From contig NZ_WOXS01000002.1 in assembly GCF_009852415.1 (NCBI RefSeq), positions 868,001 to 932,000 on the forward strand: a stretch of 64,000 nucleotides of DNA, given 5' to 3'. Below are positions 46,741 to 59,558 of this stretch, one piece after another (position 1 is the stretch's first letter; each line of letters starts with the position of its first letter). The translations under genes and the position numbers were made by a program. The notes beneath the pieces are model-generated. The model saw only the letters and a program-made list of their open reading frames with translations. It was not told the DNA's origin and did not search any database. Source of the stretch: Streptomyces sp. Tu 3180. GTDB taxonomy: Bacteria; Actinomycetota; Actinomycetes; Streptomycetales; Streptomycetaceae.

Positions 46741-48099
46741 ATGACGAAGACCGCATTCCTGCGCCCGCGCAGCGCGCCCGCCGAGCACACGGGGTCACTC
46801 ACCGGGCTGCTGCGCGAGTGGCTGCCGCGACAGCGCTGGTTCGCCGGCAAGGACCGGCCCGTCACCGACCTCGGGGTGCTGTCGATGACGGAACTGTTCC
46901 CGGGCTGTCTGCACGTGCTGGTCCACGCCGGCCACGGAGGCGTGCCCGCCCCCGGGGGCAACCCCCCGGCCGGTGACTGCTACCAGCTCCTCCTCGGCGT
47001 GCGGGAGACCCCCTCGCCGCGCCTCGGCCGGGCGCTCATCGGCCGGGTGCGGGACGGACAACTGGCCGGCATGACGGTCTACGACGCCCTCCACGACCCG
47101 CGCGCGGCCCAGATGCTCCTGGAGCGGCTGCGCCGCCCCGGGGCGTCGGGCCCGCTGCGCTTCGCGTGCGACGCGCCCCAGGAGGTGCCGGCCGGCCTGG
47201 TGCCGCGGCTGCTGGACGCCGAGCAGTCCAACTCCTCGCTGGTGTACGGCGACGAGTACATCCTGAAGGTCTTCCGGCGCATCCAGCCCGGCGTCAACCC
47301 CGACCTGGAGGTGCCGGGCGCGCTGGCCCGCCAGGGCTGCCACCGCGTCCCCGCCCCGGTGGCCTGGTTCCGCACCACGCACCCCTTCAAGGCGACGCTG
47401 GGCGTGCTCCAGCCGTACCTGCGCAACGCCTCCGACGGCTGGACGCTGGCCCTCGACGCGCTCGCCGGCGGTGACGACTTCACCGCGCAGGCGCACGCGC
47501 TGGGCCGGGCCACGGCGGACGTGCACCTGGCGCTGGCCTCGGCCTTCCCGGTGGGCGCGCCCGGGGAGAACAGGCGGACGGCCGCGGGGATGACCGAGCG
47601 GCTGACGGCCGCGGCGCACTGCGTGCCCGCCCTCCAGCCCTTCGTGCCGGGGCTGCGGGCCGCCTTCGCCGCGCTGACCACCTGCGACCCCGGGCCGCCC
47701 GCCCAGCGCATCCACGGCGACCTGCACCTGGGCCAGGTGCTGCGGGCCGGACGCGAGTGGTTCGTCATCGACTTCGAGGGCGAGCCGTCCCGCCCGCTGA
47801 CCGAACGGCGCAGCGCCCACTCCCCCGTGCGGGACATCGCCGGGATGCTGCGCTCCTTCGACTACGCCGCCCGCCAGCGCCGCCCCTGGCGCCCGGAGTG
47901 GGCGCGTCGCTGCCGTGAGGCCTACTGCGCGGGCTACGCGGTCCGCGCCGGCTGGGACCCGCGCAAGAAGCACGGCCTGCTCCGCGCCTACGAGACGGAC
48001 CGGGCCGTGTACGAGGTGCTGTACGAGGCCCGGCACCGACCCGACTGGCTGCCCGTACCCATGGCGGCGATCGAGCGCCTCGCCGTGAGAGGAGACTGA
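46741..48099 (+). CDS. mak: maltokinase (Pep2/Mak)
   Basis: A 452-residue kinase that phosphorylates maltose with ATP to maltose 1-phosphate, the GlgE donor. It has a eukaryotic-kinase-like fold with an N-terminal cap ([16 protein letters not shown]). Key parts are [18 protein letters not shown] (ATP-binding Lys), catalytic [12 protein letters not shown] and metal-binding [12 protein letters not shown], all typical of actinobacterial maltokinases. GAGAGGAGG precedes ATG 46741; an in-frame ATG 24 nt upstream has no such site. GlgB begins 4 nt after the stop, indicating tight co-expression. Confidence 0.95.
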   Translation: MTKTAFLRPRSAPAEHTGSLTGLLREWLPRQRWFAGKDRPVTDLGVLSMTELFPGCLHVLVHAGHGGVPAPGGNPPAGDCYQLLLGVRETPSPRLGRALIGRVRDGQLAGMTVYDALHDPRAAQMLLERLRRPGASGPLRFACDAPQEVPAGLVPRLLDAEQSNSSLVYGDEYILKVFRRIQPGVNPDLEVPGALARQGCHRVPAPVAWFRTTHPFKATLGVLQPYLRNASDGWTLALDALAGGDDFTAQAHALGRATADVHLALASAFPVGAPGENRRTAAGMTERLTAAAHCVPALQPFVPGLRAAFAALTTCDPGPPAQRIHGDLHLGQVLRAGREWFVIDFEGEPSRPLTERRSAHSPVRDIAGMLRSFDYAARQRRPWRPEWARRCREAYCAGYAVRAGWDPRKKHGLLRAYETDRAVYEVLYEARHRPDWLPVPMAAIERLAVRGD

Positions 48100-48103
48100 A
48101 GCC

Positions 48104-50329
48104 GTGGCCCTGCGCGACACCCCGCTTCCCGAGCCGGCCGGGCCCGTCCCGTCCGCCACCGCGGCCCACCGGGCCGCGCCCGCCCTCGACCCGGCCGACC
48201 GGGGGCGCCTGCTGGCCGGCGCCCACCACGATCCGCACGCGCTGCTCGGCGCCCATCCGGTGCCCGGCGGGATCGCCTTCCGGGCGCTGCGGCCCTTCGC
48301 GCGCGAGGTGAGCGTGGTCGTCGACGGCGGGCGCACCCCGCTCGTCCCGGAGGGCGACGGCCTGTTCTCCGGCGTCCTGGCGCTGGACGCGATCCCTACG
48401 TACACCCTGGCGGTGACCTACGGGGACGACGAGCCCGTGGAGACCCACGATCCGTACCGGTTCCTGCCCGCGCTCGGCGAGCTCGACCTGCACCTGATCG
48501 GCGAGGGCCGGCACGAGGAGCTGTGGACGGCACTGGGCGCGCACCCCATGACGCACCAGGGCGTGGCCGGCACCCGCTTCACGGTGTGGGCGCCGAACGC
48601 GCAGGGCGTGCGGCTCGCCGCGGACTTCACGTTCTGGGACGGCACCGCGTTCCCGATGCGCTCGCTCGGCTCGTCCGGGGTGTGGGAGCTGTTCCTGCCG
48701 GGCGTCGGCGAGGGCACCCGCTACAAGTTCGAGATCCACTCCCGCTACGGCCACCGGTTCCTCAAGGCCGACCCGATGGCCCGCCGCACCGAGGAGCCGC
48801 CGGACACGGCGTCCGTCGTGACGGCCTCGCACTACGAGTGGGGCGACGCCGAGTGGTTCGCGCGGCGGGCCGCCACGCCCGTGCACGAGGCGCCGTTCTC
48901 GGTGTACGAGGTGCACCTGCCCTCCTGGCGCCCCGGGCTGACCTACCGCGAGCTGGCCGAGGTGCTGCCCGCGTACGTCAGGGACCTCGGCTTCACCCAC
49001 GTGGAGCTGATGCCGGTCGCCGAGCACCCCTTCGGCCCGTCCTGGGGCTACCAGGTCACCGGCTTCTACGCGCCGACCGCGCGGCTCGGCTCGCCCGACG
49101 ACTTCAGGTACCTGGTCGACGCCCTGCACCGGGCCGGGATCGGGGTGATCATGGACTGGGTGCCGGCGCACTTCCCGAAGGACGACTGGGCGCTGGCCCG
49201 GTTCGACGGGGACCCGCTGTACGAGCCCGGGGACTCCCGGCGCGCCGAGCACCCGGACTGGGGGACGTACACCTTCGACTTCGCCCGCACCGAGGTGCGC
49301 AACTTCCTCGTCGCGAACGCCGTGTACTGGTGCCAGGAGTTCCACATCGACGGGCTGCGCGTGGACGCGGTCGCCTCCATGCTCTACCTCGACTACTCGC
49401 GCGAGGACGGCGGGTGGGAGCCCAACGCGTACGGCGGCCGGGAGGACCTGGCGGCGGTGGCGTTCCTGCAGGAGATGAACGCGACCGTCTACCGGCGCTG
49501 CCCCGGTGTGGTGACGATCGCGGAGGAGTCCACGGCGTGGAGCGGGGTGACCCGGCCCACCGACGCCGGCGGCCTCGGGTTCGGACTGAAGTGGAACATG
49601 GGCTGGATGCACGACTCGCTGGAGTACGTCTCCCACGAGCCGGTGCACCGCAAGTACCACCACCACGAGATGACCTTCGCGATGGTGTACGCCTACAGCG
49701 AGAACTACGTGCTGCCCATCTCGCACGACGAGGTGGTGCACGGCAAGCAGGCGCTGGTGTCGAAGATGCCGGGCGACTGGTGGCAGCGGCGCGCGAACGT
49801 CCGCGCCTACCTCGGTTTCATGTGGGCCCACCCCGGCAAGCAACTTCTGTTCATGGGACAGGAGTTCGCGCAGGGCGCCGAGTGGTCCGAGAAGCAGGGG
49901 CCGGAGTGGTGGCTGCTCGACGACGGGTACCACTCCGCGGGTGACCACCGCGGGGTGCGGGACCTGGTCCGCGACCTCAACGCGCGCTACCGGGCGACCC
50001 CGGCGCTGTGGCAGCGCGACACCGACCCGTCCGGCTTCCGCTGGGTCGCGGTCGACGCCGCCGACGACAACGTCTTCGCGTTCCTGCGGTTCGACGCCGA
50101 GGGCCGGCCGCTGCTGGCGGTGTCGAACTTCTCACCCGTGGTCCGGCACGACTACCGGCTCGACGCGGGCGACGACGTGGTCGCCTGGCAGGAGGTCCTG
50201 AACACCGACGCGGCCCGCTACGGCGGCGGGGACGTCACGAACCCGGACCCGGTCAAACCCGAGGAGGGCTGCCTCCGGCTCACCCTGCCGCCGCTCGCGA
50301 CGGTGTGGCTGGCTCCGACCGCTCTGTGA
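48104..50329 (+). CDS. glgB: 1,4-alpha-glucan branching enzyme
   Basis: A 741-residue GH13 enzyme that makes alpha-1,6 branches in the glucan produced by GlgE. Two N-terminal CBM48-like domains come first ([17 protein letters not shown], then [20 protein letters not shown]). The barrel follows, with [18 protein letters not shown], nucleophile in [18 protein letters not shown], acid/base Glu in [16 protein letters not shown] and [19 protein letters not shown]. All GlgB hallmarks are present. GTG 48104 has AGAGGAGA 8 nt upstream. Last gene of the glgE-treS-mak-glgB operon; there is no obvious terminator before the next gene. Confidence 0.97.
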   Translation: MALRDTPLPEPAGPVPSATAAHRAAPALDPADRGRLLAGAHHDPHALLGAHPVPGGIAFRALRPFAREVSVVVDGGRTPLVPEGDGLFSGVLALDAIPTYTLAVTYGDDEPVETHDPYRFLPALGELDLHLIGEGRHEELWTALGAHPMTHQGVAGTRFTVWAPNAQGVRLAADFTFWDGTAFPMRSLGSSGVWELFLPGVGEGTRYKFEIHSRYGHRFLKADPMARRTEEPPDTASVVTASHYEWGDAEWFARRAATPVHEAPFSVYEVHLPSWRPGLTYRELAEVLPAYVRDLGFTHVELMPVAEHPFGPSWGYQVTGFYAPTARLGSPDDFRYLVDALHRAGIGVIMDWVPAHFPKDDWALARFDGDPLYEPGDSRRAEHPDWGTYTFDFARTEVRNFLVANAVYWCQEFHIDGLRVDAVASMLYLDYSREDGGWEPNAYGGREDLAAVAFLQEMNATVYRRCPGVVTIAEESTAWSGVTRPTDAGGLGFGLKWNMGWMHDSLEYVSHEPVHRKYHHHEMTFAMVYAYSENYVLPISHDEVVHGKQALVSKMPGDWWQRRANVRAYLGFMWAHPGKQLLFMGQEFAQGAEWSEKQGPEWWLLDDGYHSAGDHRGVRDLVRDLNARYRATPALWQRDTDPSGFRWVAVDAADDNVFAFLRFDAEGRPLLAVSNFSPVVRHDYRLDAGDDVVAWQEVLNTDAARYGGGDVTNPDPVKPEEGCLRLTLPPLATVWLAPTAL

Positions 50330-50437
50330 AGCCCGGCGGCACCGCCAGGTGTCCGAGCCCCCGAGCGGGGCATCCGGGGTCGTACGACCGAGGGCATCTC
50401 GGCGTCGTCGCGGCAGGTCACAGAAAGGCGGCATCAC

Positions 50438-51526
50438 GTGCGCACCGTCGGAGTGGAGGAGGAGCTCCTCCTGGTCGATCCGGAGACGGGTGAACCGCGG
50501 GCGATGTCCGCGGCGGTGCTCGCCCGTGCCGAGCGGGACGACGCGGAGCAGGACGTCTTCGAGAAGGAACTGCACGAGCAGATGCTGGAGTTCGCCACGC
50601 ATCCGCAGTCCTCGATGGAGAGCCTGCACGCGGAGATCGTCCGCTGCCGCAAGGAGGCCGCGGGGCACGCCGGGGAGATCGGCTGCACCGTCGCCGCGCT
50701 CGCCACCTCGCCGCTGCCGGTCAGCCCCGCGATCGGGATGAACCGGCGGTACCGGTGGATGGAGGAGCAGTACGGCATCGCCACCCGGGAGCAACTCGTC
50801 CTGGGCTGCCACGTCCACGTGTCCGTCGAGTCCGACGAGGAGGGCGTCGGCGTCGTGGACCGGCTGCGGCCCTGGCTGCCGGTGCTGACGGCGCTCAGCG
50901 CGAACTCGCCGTTCTGGCAGGGCAAGGACTCGGGGTACGGCAGCTACCGCAGCCGGGTGTGGCAGCGCTGGCCGTCGGCCGGCCCGACGGAACTCTTCGG
51001 CTCGGCCGAGCGGTACCACCGGCGGGTCGCCGACATGGTGGCCACCGGCACCATCCTGGACGAGGGGATGATCTACTTCGACGCGCGGCTGTCCCAGCGG
51101 TACCCCACGGTGGAGATCCGTGTCTCCGACGTCTGTCTGCATGCGGAGACCGCGGGACTGATCGCCACCCTCGCCCGCGGTCTGGTGGAGACCGCCGCAC
51201 GCGAGTGGAAGGCCGGCCGGGAACCGCTCGATCCCGGGGTCAGCCTGCTGCGGCTGGCCGCCTGGCAGGCGGCCCGGTCGGGGCTGACGGGCGAGCTGCT
51301 GCACCCGGCGACCATGCGCCGCATGCCCGCCGAGGCGGTGGTGCGGGCCCTGCTCGACCACGTCGCCGGGGCGCTGGAGGACCTCGGGGACCTGGAGCGG
51401 GCCCGCGAGGGCTGCGCCCGGCTGCTGCGCGAGGGCAACGGGGCGCGGGTGCAGCGCGAGCTGATGGAGCGCACCGGAAGCCTGCGGGACGTCGTCACGG
51501 AGTGCGTGCGGCACACCCAGGGGTGA
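50438..51526 (+). CDS. YbdK-type carboxylate-amine ligase (putative glutamate-cysteine ligase 2)
   Basis: A 362-residue ATP-grasp-like GCS2-family enzyme. VGVEEELLLVDPETGEP, the metal-ligand segment ELHEQMLEFATHPQ, GCHVHVSVESDEEGV, SANSPFWQGKDSGYGSYR and TVEIRVSDVC are the family signatures. YbdK of E. coli has weak gamma-glutamylcysteine synthetase activity in vitro. Since Streptomyces uses mycothiol, the natural product may be another gamma-glutamyl compound. GTG 50438 with AAAGGCGG upstream. It follows glgB by 108 nt and may read through from that operon. Confidence 0.9.
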   Translation: MRTVGVEEELLLVDPETGEPRAMSAAVLARAERDDAEQDVFEKELHEQMLEFATHPQSSMESLHAEIVRCRKEAAGHAGEIGCTVAALATSPLPVSPAIGMNRRYRWMEEQYGIATREQLVLGCHVHVSVESDEEGVGVVDRLRPWLPVLTALSANSPFWQGKDSGYGSYRSRVWQRWPSAGPTELFGSAERYHRRVADMVATGTILDEGMIYFDARLSQRYPTVEIRVSDVCLHAETAGLIATLARGLVETAAREWKAGREPLDPGVSLLRLAAWQAARSGLTGELLHPATMRRMPAEAVVRALLDHVAGALEDLGDLERAREGCARLLREGNGARVQRELMERTGSLRDVVTECVRHTQG

Positions 51527-51609
51527 GGCGTCCCGCGGGCGCTCCGGTGCCCGGGGGGCGGGCTCTTGTCGGACGGATCCGCGGGGCCGGCCTCCCGGCG
51601 GGCGGGTCC

Positions 51610-51843
51610 TCAGAGGATGAGCACGAGGGCGTAGGCGAGGAAGAAGGCCGCGACCAGCGCGACGAGGACGAGGATCAGGGTCAGGGGCGCCTTGGCCCAG
51701 CCCTTGGGAGGGTTGTGGGTCTCCCGGGGGCCGGCCTCGGGCATGCTGCTCTCGACGGGCGGGGTCTCGCCCGGGGGGACGCCGCCGCCCGGTTCGAGGC
51801 CGGTGCTGCGTTCGGGTTCGGGGTCTGGACTGACGTGTTTCAT
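51610..51843 (-). CDS. small single-span membrane protein
   Basis: A 77-residue protein. The first 50 residues are acidic and rich in Pro, Gly and Glu, likely disordered. The last 25 form one transmembrane helix (LTLILVLVALVAAFFLAYAL), so it is probably a tail-anchored or C-terminally inserted protein. No family recognised. ATG 51843 lacks a strong ribosome binding site. It lies between the YbdK and acyl-CoA synthetase genes on the opposite strand. Similar DUF6480-like short proteins with one terminal helix are common in Streptomyces, but I cannot confirm the match. Confidence 0.72.
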   Translation of the reverse strand: MKHVSPDPEPERSTGLEPGGGVPPGETPPVESSMPEAGPRETHNPPKGWAKAPLTLILVLVALVAAFFLAYALVLIL

Positions 51844-51996
51844 GCCGTCCGGGTCCCCCGATACCGCCGAGATCATCAGTGTGGGAACAGTTGTCGTGAT
51901 CCCGGCCCCGGAGCGCTCCGGCTCGGCTACATTCAGGCACCGCCGATGACGGTGCCCGTCGGCCGAGTCACACCCCGTACACGTCAGGAGCAGTGC

Positions 51997-53901
51997 ATGC
52001 GCGACCTCGCTCTCGCTCCCCCGTCCGCCCCGCCCCTGACCGGCGGTCTCGCCGACAGCCTGTTCGAGACGGCGGCCGAGAGCCCCACCCTGCCGATGCT
52101 CGCCCGCCGCGCTTCCCCGGCCTCCTCCACCTGGGAGGAGGTCACCGCCGTGGAGTTCCGCGACGCGGTCGTCGACCTGGCCAAGGGTCTGATCGCGTCG
52201 GGGATCTCGCCCGGCCGGCGGGTGGCGATCATGGCACGCACCCGGTTCGAGTGGACCGTCCTGTGCCACGCGCTGTGGACCGTGGGCGCCGAGGTCGTCC
52301 CGATCTATCCGACCTCCTCGCGCGACCAGGTGGAGTGGATCCTCCGGGACTCCGGCTGCGTGGCCGTGCTGGTGGAGGACGAACAGGGCGTGATGACCGT
52401 CGGGTCCGTGTGCGCCTCGCTGCCGCTGCTGCGGCACGTCTGGCAGCTGGACGCGGGCGCGCTGGACCAGCTGGTGGCGCGCGGCGAGTACATTCCGCTG
52501 GCCACGGTCGACTCGATGCGCCGCATCGTGCTGCCGGACTCCACGGCCGCCATCGCCTACACCTCCGGCACCTCGGGCCGCGCCATGGGCTGCGCCCTGA
52601 GCCACCGCAACCTGGCCTTTCCCTGCGACACGCTGCTGGCGGGCTGGGGGCACACGGCGGCGCCGCCCGGAGAACAGGGCTCGGTCCTCGCCTTCCTCCC
52701 CTTCTCCCACGTCTACGGCCTGATGATCCAGGGGCTGTGCGTGCGCGGCGGCCTGCTGATGGGGCACGAGCCCGATCTCGGCGGGGAGGCCCTGTCCTCG
52801 GCCCTGCGCACCTTCCGGCCCACCTATCTGTACGCCGTCCCCTCGATGCTGGAGAAGATCTACAAGAACTTCCTGCGCACGGCGCAGCAGGCGGGCCGCG
52901 GGGCCCTGTTCGAGCGGGCCGCCGACACCGCGCGGGACTTCGCCGCCGCACTGGAGCGGCAGCGGCTGGGCCACGGCCCGGGGCCGGGTTTCGATCTGCG
53001 GCTGCAGCACGCCCTGTACGAGCGCACCGTCTACCGCAGGCTGCGGGCCGCGCTGGGCGGCCGGGTGCGCCGGGCCACCTCCGGCGGTTCGCCGCTGAGC
53101 CGCGACCTCTCCCTCTTCTACGAGGGGATCGGCATCTACGTCCACGACGGGTACGGGCTCACCGAGACCGGCGGCGGGGTGACGATGCAGCCGTTCGGCC
53201 GGGAGAAGTCCGGCACCGTGGGGCGGGCACTGCCGGGCACCGAGATCCGGGTGGCCGAGGACGGGGAGATCCTGGTGCGCGGGCCGTCGGTGTTCCAGGG
53301 GTACGTGGGCGACGAGGGCGCCTCCCGGGCCGCGCTGAGCGGCGGCTGGCTGGCCACCGGCGACCTCGGCCGGCTGGACACCGAGGGCTACCTCACGATC
53401 ACCGGCCGCAAGAAGGACATCATCATCACCAGCAGCGGCAAGAGCGTGGCGCCGGCGGCGCTGGAACAGCGGCTGCGGACGCACCCGCTCGTCCACCAGG
53501 CCGTCGTCGTGGGCGACGGCCGGCCCTGTGTGGGCGCCCTGATCACGCTGGACCCGGAGTTCCTGACCCACTGGCGGGCGGCCCTGTCCCTGCCGGGCGA
53601 CGCGCCGACCCGGGAGGCCCGGGAGGAGAACGCGCTGCGCGAGGAGATCGCGCGGGCGGTCGCCGCGGCCAACAGCAGCGTGTCGCGCTCGGAGTCGATC
53701 CGGGTGTTCCGGGTGCTGCCGGAACCCTTCGACGTGACCAACGGGCTGCTCACCCCGTCGATGAAGCTGCGCCGGGACGAGATAGTGCGGCACTACGCGC
53801 TGGAGATCGACGCGATGTACCAGTCGCGTTCGCGTCCACGGCCGGCGCGGACCCCCGAGGAGGCGGCGGGCTGGGACGACTCGGACAACGTGTTCCGCTG
53901 A
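51997..53901 (+). CDS. long-chain fatty acyl-CoA synthetase (AMP-forming)
   Basis: A 634-residue ANL-superfamily enzyme activating fatty acids to acyl-AMP and then acyl-CoA. Present are FEWTVLCHALWTVGAEVVPIYPT, LPFSHVYGL, GYGLTETGGGVTMQP, GDLGRLDTEGYLTITGRKKDIIITSSGKSV and a C-terminal PSMKLRR with the expected catalytic Lys. The P-loop is unusual: YTSGTSGRAMGCALSH, where the normal PKG is AMG, so the phosphate-binding Lys is missing. This may slow adenylation or mark specialisation. GTCAGGAGCA lies just before ATG 51997. It is followed by a strong 15-bp terminator. Confidence 0.93.
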   Translation: MRDLALAPPSAPPLTGGLADSLFETAAESPTLPMLARRASPASSTWEEVTAVEFRDAVVDLAKGLIASGISPGRRVAIMARTRFEWTVLCHALWTVGAEVVPIYPTSSRDQVEWILRDSGCVAVLVEDEQGVMTVGSVCASLPLLRHVWQLDAGALDQLVARGEYIPLATVDSMRRIVLPDSTAAIAYTSGTSGRAMGCALSHRNLAFPCDTLLAGWGHTAAPPGEQGSVLAFLPFSHVYGLMIQGLCVRGGLLMGHEPDLGGEALSSALRTFRPTYLYAVPSMLEKIYKNFLRTAQQAGRGALFERAADTARDFAAALERQRLGHGPGPGFDLRLQHALYERTVYRRLRAALGGRVRRATSGGSPLSRDLSLFYEGIGIYVHDGYGLTETGGGVTMQPFGREKSGTVGRALPGTEIRVAEDGEILVRGPSVFQGYVGDEGASRAALSGGWLATGDLGRLDTEGYLTITGRKKDIIITSSGKSVAPAALEQRLRTHPLVHQAVVVGDGRPCVGALITLDPEFLTHWRAALSLPGDAPTREAREENALREEIARAVAAANSSVSRSESIRVFRVLPEPFDVTNGLLTPSMKLRRDEIVRHYALEIDAMYQSRSRPRPARTPEEAAGWDDSDNVFR

Positions 53902-53915
53902 CCGTCCGGCGCCCC

Positions 53916-53949
53916 GGGGCGCCCACCGGTGGGTACCGGTGGGCGCCCC
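53916..53949 (+). terminator. strong hairpin terminator after acyl-CoA synthetase
   Basis: A perfect 15-bp stem (53916-53930 with 53935-53949) with a 4-nt loop, followed by CCCTTTCG, 15 nt beyond the stop codon. Confidence 0.8.
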
Positions 53950-54163
53950 CTTTCGCGCGTCCGGGGCCGGCGGCGTGCGGCACGGTCGCGGCCGTCCCCC
54001 CTTCCCCGCGTCCGCCCCGACCGGGCCGGGGCACCGGGTGACGTGTTTGTCACCGACCGCTCACGGGCATGCGGGCGCGTAGGCTCCGCCGGCACGGGAA
54101 CCCACAGACGGGAGAGGCAGAGGAAAGACGACCGCCCCGCGACGCCGGGGCCTGGAAGGCGAG

Positions 54164-54598
54164 ATGGCAACCGAGCCGCATTGGGACAGGACACTGGCTG
54201 CCGAGGAGATCACGAGCCGCGTCGCCAGCTTCCCCGGGGAGCTGCACGACGTCACGGAGGCACGGCTGGTCGCGGAGGAGTTCCTCTTCGACCTGGCCCG
54301 CGTGTCGGCACCGTCGGCTCCGGAACACTGGGACGACATACTGCTGGTCGTCACGGAACTGGCCGCCAACGCGGTCCAGTACGCGCCGGGGCCCTTCCAG
54401 CTGCGTCTGCGCAGGACCTTCGACGGCGTGCACGTCGTGATGCACGACACGAGCAGCACCGAACCCGCCCCTCGGCCCTTCCAGCCGAGCCGCGGCGGGG
54501 GCGGCATCGGCTGGCACCTGATTCACACGCTGTGCGACCAGGTCAGTGTGGTCAGCGACGACCGCGGCAAGGACATCCACGTCTTCCTGCCGTGGTGA
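54164..54598 (+). CDS. RsbW-like GHKL ATP-binding protein
   Basis: A 144-residue protein of the anti-sigma/serine-kinase type (HATPase_c_2). The N box is LVVTELAANAVQYAPGP, the G1-like region VVMHDTSST and the G2 box GGGIGWHLIHTLCD. The family switches partners between STAS antagonists (which it phosphorylates) and sigma factors (which it sequesters). Many such orphan ATPases exist in Streptomyces and their partners are mostly unknown. GGAAGG is 4 nt upstream of ATG 54164. Convergent with the PRC-barrel gene (12 nt between stops). Confidence 0.9.
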   Translation: MATEPHWDRTLAAEEITSRVASFPGELHDVTEARLVAEEFLFDLARVSAPSAPEHWDDILLVVTELAANAVQYAPGPFQLRLRRTFDGVHVVMHDTSSTEPAPRPFQPSRGGGGIGWHLIHTLCDQVSVVSDDRGKDIHVFLPW

Positions 54599-54610
54599 CC
54601 CCGGCCGGGG

Positions 54611-54982
54611 TCACCCGGCGGGGGTCCCGCGCGACGGCAGCCGGTGATAGTAGTCACCGACCGTGCCGAGGTAGGTGGGGTCCATGGTCTCGCTGTCGGT
54701 CCGGAAGCGGGGCGCGGCCTTCACCTCCGCCCTGCTGCACGACACCGTTATCCTGCGCTCCCCGACGTCGACGCCCGCGACGAGGCCGACCGGCACGAGG
54801 ACGCTGCGGCCGAACACCCAGACGCCGGTGTCGACGACGAGGTGCCGCATGCCGTAGTGGTCGGCCTGCCGGTCCACGTGGCCGATGGTGCCGTCGTTCG
54901 CGACGACGGTGTAGCCCGTCAGGTCCTGCCCCTGGACGTCGCTCAGGTCCGGCGCGTATGACCAGATGCTGTCGATGGGCAC
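54611..54982 (-). CDS. PRC-barrel domain protein
   Basis: A 123-residue protein. Residues about 15-80 (LSDVQGQDLTGYTVVANDGTIGHVDRQ, RHLVVDTGVWVFGRSVLVPVG, VDVGERRITVSCSRAEVKAAP) match the stress-related PRC-barrel fold, a small beta-barrel found in RimM and photosynthetic reaction centres. The end (DPTYLGTVGDYYHRL) is also common in Streptomyces homologues. GTG 54982 is chosen for AAGGAG 4 nt upstream; a longer frame to 55120 lacks codon support. A SigB-type promoter (GAAT-N15-GGGTAT) lies 88 nt upstream. Likely a general-stress protein of unknown mechanism. Confidence 0.87.
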   Translation of the reverse strand: MPIDSIWSYAPDLSDVQGQDLTGYTVVANDGTIGHVDRQADHYGMRHLVVDTGVWVFGRSVLVPVGLVAGVDVGERRITVSCSRAEVKAAPRFRTDSETMDPTYLGTVGDYYHRLPSRGTPAG

Positions 54983-55070
54983 GCTGCTCCTTGCCTCCCC
55001 GGTGGATGCGGATCCCGGGAGCGGGCGGCGAGTCCCGTGCACGGTCGGCCACCCGGCTCCACAGCAGCAA

Positions 55071-55095
55071 ATACCCGGCAGGGGCGGGCGCATTC
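55071..55095 (-). promoter_or_regulatory. SigB-type promoter for PRC-barrel protein
   Basis: Minus strand GAAT (55095-55092), a 15-nt spacer, GGGTAT (55076-55071), 88 nt before GTG 54982. Confidence 0.58.
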
Positions 55096-55454
55096 GGAGG
55101 GCGCGGACCCAAAACCGCACGCCGGCGATCCCGCGCCACCGCTCCCCGCCGGACCGGGCGCCTCCCCTCGCGGAGAGCCGCTCCCCCTCGGCCGGAACCC
55201 CGGAGGAAATCCCTTCGAGTACCCCTTCACGACCAGGGTATGCACGGCCCTCGCGATTTTTTCCGGGCGGGCCCCGGGGCGGTGACCGCGCTTTGTTCCC
55301 CGCCCGGAAACTGGGTTAGCCTTCGGCGTATTTTCTCATCACGCAGATCCGTGAACAGCGGAAATGCACATGACTTGGCCGGGCCGGGGGACGGCTCGGA
55401 GGGGTTTCGAGTTCTCGGCGGCGAGAGCTCCTGGGGAGCGGAACGAGGGTGCGC

Positions 55455-59453
<3,999 letters not shown>

Positions 59454-59558
59454 TCCGCGCGACGACGACGCGCCGCGTCCCGCCCCCGGCGGGACCGGCG
59501 CCCCACCGCACCTCCCCTTCCGCACCCCAGGGCCCCGCCGCCGAGGAGCGTCCGCACC

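Noticed and set aside
53931..53936. GGGTAC hexamer upstream of the small GHKL ATPase gene
   Set aside because: It lies in the loop and stem edge of the strong terminator at 53916-53949 and is over 220 nt from the next start; sequence is explained by the hairpin.
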